Below, one piece after another: positions 6,455-9,115 of a DNA stretch of 9,115 nt. The stretch's first letter is position 1, and each line of letters opens with the position of its first letter. Both the position numbers and the translations under genes were made by a program. The DNA comes from CAWHQZ01 sp963831645 (GTDB lineage Bacteria > Pseudomonadota > Alphaproteobacteria > Rhizobiales > Aestuariivirgaceae): positions 1-9,115 of the forward strand of contig CAWHQZ010000010.1 in NCBI GenBank assembly GCA_963831645.1. The letters are read 5' to 3'. Under the pieces are notes generated by a model. It saw only the letters and a program-made list of their open reading frames with translations, was not told where the DNA came from and ran no database searches.

Positions 6455-7419
6455 TTAAGTCCCACGACCTCGACGGATTCCCAGCGAGCCCAAGGGTGGC
6501 GGTACATTTGATTCCTTTCCGAGTTCAGTCGCCTCCGAACGCGGCTGTGCCGCACCGGAGGGCACTGACCAACCATGGCTACGGGTCCAGAGCTCGCGCG
6601 CGACGGGAAGCGGGTTCATCTTCCGGTCGATCCACCAGGCTCGTTCATTGCCGTGGTCGTGCAGCTCGCGATGGTGCAGGTTGCAGAGCGGCACGGTGAA
6701 CTCGTCGCTGACTTTGCGGCCCAGGGCATTGGGCTGGGTGAATGTCAGATGATGGGCATGGCTCGGCAGGCGGCCACAGATCAGGCAGGGTTGGATGGCC
6801 ACGAATTTCAGGTGGTCCGGGTTGCGCAGCCGCCTGGGTTCCGACCTTGGGCAGCACGCTTTTGTCCACGGACTGCGATGGCTTGGGGTCTTCCGGCACG
6901 AAATCGTAGTTCACCTGCAATGGCTTTGAGGCTGTCGCAATCGGCACGGGGGTTGCCGATGACCCGTTCGATCGATTGGGTTGACTCGGTGACGGCTCGT
7001 GGCTGCCCTTGTAGAGGGAGAGGCCGAAGGCATTGCCGAAGGTCGAGAGTGCCCTCTTGGTAGCATCGGTCTCGGCGGCCTTGGCGGCCAGCGCATGGGC
7101 TTCGCCGGGCGTCTGGGACGGTAGCCTCGCCGGCGCCCGAGCCTTCACGAATGATAGGGGTTTCGCCGGCACGCACCGTGATGCGCACCCGCGCCACATA
7201 GGCGGCGGTAAAGCGGTTGGCTAGCTGCTTGGTCCACACGCACTGGCAGGCCACCATCTCGCGGTCCCAGCCGTCAAAGCCGAAGATGCGGTTGGCCTCG
7301 GCCAGCACATGCCAGCCCTCGAGGTAGTGAAGGGTGATGCCTTCCGCCTCGCGTGACTTGATGTGTTGGGGTTTAAGGGGGGCTTGCAGTCTGCGCAGTT
7401 GCTTATCGGCGAATCCCAT
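6455..7419 (-). pseudogene. Rad52/Rad22-like annealing protein, copy 2, two frameshifts
   Basis: From ATG 7419 the frame reads MGFADKQLRRLQAPLKPQHI, then the Rad52-type core with LHYLEGWHVLAEANRIFGFD, GWDREMV and YVARVRITV. It loses frame after IREGSGAGEAT near 7126; the next frame continues as SQTPGEAHALAAKAAETDAT and ALSTFGNAFGLSLYKGS. A second break at about 6846 is proved by copy 1: CCAAGG here versus CCAGG there, a 1-nt insertion. The third frame then gives the Cys/His domain CLICGRLPSHAHHL...CNLHHRELH and ends at 6455. Intact homologues are single-strand annealing proteins that bind ssDNA and promote RecA-independent pairing, typical of phages and integrative elements. The start lies 2 nt after the Gp157 gene stop, with GTGAGG as ribosome binding site, so the two formed an operon. 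Confidence 0.8.
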
Positions 7420-7421
7420 GG

Positions 7422-7919
7422 CTACTTAGTCCTCACGGAAAGGATGATGCGGGTGTTGGCAAGCTCGGCTCCAGGGATGGCGGTGCCGGACTTCAGGGCC
7501 TCCAGAATGCTGCGCCGGTCGAGCTTCGGCGGCTGTGGCAGCCAGAATGGCGGTGGGATGTCTGGCTCGTTGGTAATGACAATCGAGGGCGGCGCAGCCT
7601 TCGCGGAGACGGTGAAGTCGGGCTCCAGGATCTTGTCGATGCCGGCCTCTTCCATGGCGGCCAGGGCGACCTGCCGCTTCCTGACAGCGGTCGCCCCGAT
7701 CCGGTCCATTCGCTCTTTCATGTCGTCGAGGCGGAGCTTCAGACCGTCGACCAATGCTTCGTCATCGAGTGCCGATCGCACGACGCAGCCGATGGCCTCT
7801 TTGAGGTCGGTTGCACCTTCGAGCGTGTCGAACAGTGTTCGCTCGTCGAGATCAGGGTCAGCCTCGAGCAGGCGGCGACGAAGTTCTGTGATACCGATCG
7901 AGTTCCCAAGAGACTCCAT
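7422..7919 (-). CDS. Gp157-family phage protein
   Basis: The 165-residue protein (ATG 7919; a TTG three bases upstream is less likely) matches the siphovirus Gp157 pattern (PF05565). It has an N-terminal acidic helical region, DERTLFDTLEGATDLKEAIG, then a long charged helix with LKLRLDDMKERMDRI and KRQVALAAMEEAGIDKI. A short beta-rich end follows: DFTVSAKAAPPSIVI, IPPPFWLPQPPKLDRR and a final IILSVRTK. The central helix likely forms a coiled coil. The first member was linked to phage resistance in Streptococcus thermophilus; a biochemical role is not established, and the family is usually found beside annealing or recombination genes. Here it is the first gene before the Rad52-like gene and is uninterrupted. 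Its promoter probably lies in the divergent region 7930-8000, where TATACT on the minus strand (7976-7971) could serve as -10. Confidence 0.85.
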   Translation of the reverse strand: MESLGNSIGITELRRRLLEADPDLDERTLFDTLEGATDLKEAIGCVVRSALDDEALVDGLKLRLDDMKERMDRIGATAVRKRQVALAAMEEAGIDKILEPDFTVSAKAAPPSIVITNEPDIPPPFWLPQPPKLDRRSILEALKSGTAIPGAELANTRIILSVRTK

Positions 7920-7971
7920 CAATGTCTACCATACGTTTACTCCATGTCGATTTATGTGGTCTTTGGGTACA

Positions 7972-7990
7972 GTATAGCATACAATTTGTA
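7972..7990. promoter_or_regulatory. Overlapping palindromes, putative operator
   Basis: Two 11-bp palindromes overlap by three bases: GTATAGCATAC (7972-7982) and TACAATTTGTA (7980-7990). They sit between the divergent HTH gene (start 8001) and Gp157 gene (start 7919) and overlap a possible -10 of the Gp157/Rad52 operon. The layout is that of a repressor-controlled divergent promoter, but binding is inferred only. Confidence 0.45.
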
Positions 7991-8000
7991 AAGAGAAGTC

Positions 8001-8299
8001 TTGATCACTGGCGCACAGATTCGAGCGGCACGAGCGTTGTTGAATTGGACAGCGGAAAAGACTGCGGGAATTGCTGGCTGACCCGACAAACGCTTGTGAA
8101 GTTCGAGCGCTACGACGCAATTCCTCCCAGTCGGACTCAGTCAATCGTGGAACTCAAACGCGCGTTCGAAGAGGCAGGAATTGAGTTTACAGGGAGTCCA
8201 GGGGAGGGCCCTGGCGTCCGGCTATGGAAGACCGTCATGCTGGCCAACAGAAAGCGGGGCGGGCCTGGGGCTCGATTACCTAAGCCGCGCAGGCGTTAG
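8001..8299 (+). pseudogene. Frameshifted XRE-like HTH transcriptional regulator
   Basis: From TTG 8001, preceded by AGAGAAG, frame 3 reads MITGAQIRAARALLNWTAEK then TAGIAG and stops at TGA 8079-8081. Frame 2 continues directly with LTRQTLVKFERYDAIPPSRT, then IVELKRAFEEAGIEF and GPGVRL. Restoring one C at about 8077 gives GIAGLTRQTLVKFE, the second and recognition helices of a Cro/CI-type HTH. The C-terminal ALEEAGIEF...GPGVRL signature is typical of small single-domain regulators of alphaproteobacterial phages and islands. The family normally ends shortly after GVRL; here the frame runs on to 8299, so the natural stop is also lost or shifted. Intact, it would be a DNA-binding repressor or activator of about 75-80 residues, and its likely site is the adjacent palindromes. 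A longer in-frame ORF starting at 7922 is an artefact of the shift. Confidence 0.75.
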
Positions 8300-8499
8300 G
8301 GTGTTGTGGGCGTCCGGAGAGGAGCCTTGGTTCCTGGCTGAGGGACTTTGTGGGTTGGATAGACTGTCCACAAATGACGATGTCGGGCATTTGACATCGC
8401 GGTGAGCTTTGACGATAAGGGATTACGCGTCTCGCGATTAAAGGCCGGCTGCGGCGCATGGGTGCCTACGGCGTCCGTGCGCGCGTAAGTCCAGATAAA
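8300..8499. other. Region without a convincing gene, upstream of terminator
   Basis: Several frames on both strands are open here: a minus-strand ORF 8559-8296 of 87 codons, a plus-strand ORF from 8458, and a plus frame from about 8402 reading SFDDKGLRVSRLKAGCGAWV. None has a clear ribosome binding site plus a recognisable domain. The sequence is rich in short GC palindromes and leads straight into a strong plus-strand terminator. A small RNA or a dispersed repeated element is therefore as likely as a protein. Confidence 0.35.
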
Positions 8500-8556
8500 C
8501 CCGAGGACGCTTTGTTCACCCGTTTCGACGGGGGTGAGCGAGGCGCCGGGTTTTTT
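8500..8556 (+). terminator. Intrinsic terminator hairpin with T6
   Basis: The arm at 8508-8521 (CGCTTTGTTCACCC) pairs with 8532-8545 (GGGTGAGCGAGGCG) over 14 positions, including G-T wobbles, around a 10-nt loop. CCC at 8500-8502 can pair with GGG at 8548-8550, directly followed by TTTTTT at 8551-8556. This is a strong Rho-independent terminator for plus-strand transcription arriving from about 8300-8500. Confidence 0.65.
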
Positions 8557-8650
8557 CATTGGCCCTCGACCACTCCTCCGAAGCGACCGATCAGCTGCGA
8601 GGCGCTACCGCGCTCAAGCGAACGGGCGCCCGCAATCGAGGAGTTGGAAA

Positions 8651-9115
8651 ATGACAAACGAGCAACGCAAGTCCACCCTTAACATTGGCAGGTAAGAAGC
8701 CTGATGCAAAGCAGTTTGCCGCTGGCAAAGGTGCTGCGAGGAGAAATTTCCGGAAAAGGCCACGGGGCGCTGGCGCCGTGGAGATCGTTCGGCGATCCCC
8801 CGTTATTACCGGGCGAAAGCTGGCCGACTTCCAGCGCCTTCTTGCGGAAGCTGCCGAGGGGTACCAAGCCGCGACACTCCACGAATGCCTGGTCGTGTGG
8901 GATATCGTAGTGGCGACCTTGCAAATCGGGCGACTTCGTCGGGTCGATGGTGGATTGCTTTACAATCTCGACCGCCGCAATGCCCCCGATGACGTGATAC
9001 AGTTCGAGCCTTTTCTACCTAGGTATCGACAACAATCCGCTGACTGCGTACCTGAACGCCCGGTGGCGAAACCTCCGGCACCGCCCCCACCGCCGCCACC
9101 GCCCACCGCGCAAAG
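8651..9115 (+). CDS. Unknown protein, 3'-open, probably frameshifted near start
   Basis: ATG 8651 has a good ribosome binding site (GAGGAG ending 8643) and reads MTNEQRKSTLNIG before TAA 8693-8695. Frame 3 is then open without a stop from 8655 to the window end and, from 8691, reads GKKPDAKQFAAGKGAARRNF. It continues with VEIVRRSPVITGRKLADFQR, AEGYQAATLHECLVVWDIVV, FEPFLP and a proline-rich end with eight consecutive prolines. Dropping the A at 8690 joins the two frames as TLNIGGKKPDAKQ, so a 1-nt insertion is likely. Otherwise translation would start at TTG 8685 or GTG 8778 without a convincing ribosome binding site. The basic N-terminus and the amphipathic helix-rich middle look like real protein. 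I recognise no family. It lies after a terminator, so it is probably its own transcription unit. The 3' end is beyond the window. Confidence 0.55.

Larger units (their letters stand above)
5363..7105. repeat. Direct duplication of the rad52-like 3' region
   Basis: The stretch 5363 to about 6010 and the stretch 6435 to about 7105 are homologous in the same orientation. They begin with the shared ACTCGATGAAGAGC beyond the stop codons and run upstream through the Cys/His domain, the linker and the AAETDATKRAL motif of a Rad52-like gene. The protein-level match over the Cys/His domain is near 90% by eye. Divergence at third positions indicates an old duplication or two separate acquisitions rather than a recent tandem copy. 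The ~425 bp between the copies (6011-6434) holds no gene that I can support. Confidence 0.85.

Noticed and set aside
6575..7063. Plus-strand 162-codon open frame
   Set aside because: It is antisense to the Rad52-like copy 2, whose domains are recognisable on the minus strand.
7363..7977. Plus-strand 204-codon open frame, serine/arginine rich
   Set aside because: It is antisense to the Gp157-family gene and has the low-complexity composition of a shadow frame.
8508..8550. Resemblance of TTTCGACGGGGGTG to the 5' end of tmRNA
   Set aside because: No tag-coding segment, acceptor stem or T-arm was found nearby, and the bases are fully explained by the terminator hairpin.
8296..8559. Minus-strand 87-codon open frame starting MKKPGASLTPVE
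   Set aside because: Its start codons overlap the plus-strand terminator hairpin and no ribosome binding site or domain was seen; kept only as part of the unexplained region.
8679..8924. Minus-strand 81-codon and overlapping plus-strand 68-codon frames
   Set aside because: Both overlap the longer frame-3 coding stretch, which has better protein-like character.
1..9115. tRNA, rRNA or CRISPR array
   Set aside because: No cloverleaf with a T-loop, no rRNA signature and no regularly spaced repeats were seen by eye; a covariance search was not possible.

Overview
This window reads as a decaying accessory region of an alphaproteobacterium. The best guess is Hyphomicrobiales, of Bradyrhizobium or Rhodopseudomonas type. 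That guess rests on remembered family resemblance (ISNCY-type element with a DUF6788 partner, Rad52-like protein with a C-terminal Cys/His domain, DUF6600-type protein), not on a search. No rRNA, tRNA or CRISPR array was seen.

Layout. (1) 1-594: the scrambled 3' end of a DUF6600-like gene, interrupted by a 45-bp imperfect inverted repeat. (2) 586-2686: a complete-looking ISNCY-like insertion sequence with 26-bp perfect terminal inverted repeats, carrying a small DUF6788 gene and a DDE transposase. (3) 2683-2799: a cluster of short palindromes and a 28-bp direct repeat, one copy of which abuts the IS. (4) 2851-3197: a frameshifted, truncated remnant of a conserved protein of unknown function. 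(5) 5235-3278, minus strand: a TPR/O-GlcNAc-transferase-like (SPINDLY) protein whose last ~34 codons are thrown out of frame by a 1-nt shift. (6) 5363-7919, minus strand: a phage-like recombination module with a Gp157-family gene, then a Rad52-like annealing protein gene with two frameshifts, then a second 5'-truncated copy of that Rad52 gene. (7) 7972-8299: overlapping palindromes (possible operator) and a divergent, frameshifted HTH regulator. (8) 8300-8556: no convincing gene, but a strong intrinsic terminator hairpin. (9) 8651-9115: a 3'-open reading frame with a proline-rich end, probably frameshifted near its start.

How the parts fit. The Gp157, Rad52 and HTH genes have the layout of a regulated homologous-recombination cassette from a phage or integrative element: a divergent repressor-like gene, a palindromic operator, and an operon ending in a single-strand annealing protein. 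The cassette appears dead or dying. At least six separate 1-nt reading-frame breaks occur across five genes, so either the region is a true pseudogene graveyard or the assembly carries uncorrected indel errors. Only the IS transposase, the DUF6788 gene and the Gp157 gene look fully intact. I did not find a convincing new system. The most useful leads are the Rad52/HNH-like duplication, the hidden 3' ORF, the rescued glycosyltransferase tail and the inverted-repeat insertion in the DUF6600-like gene.
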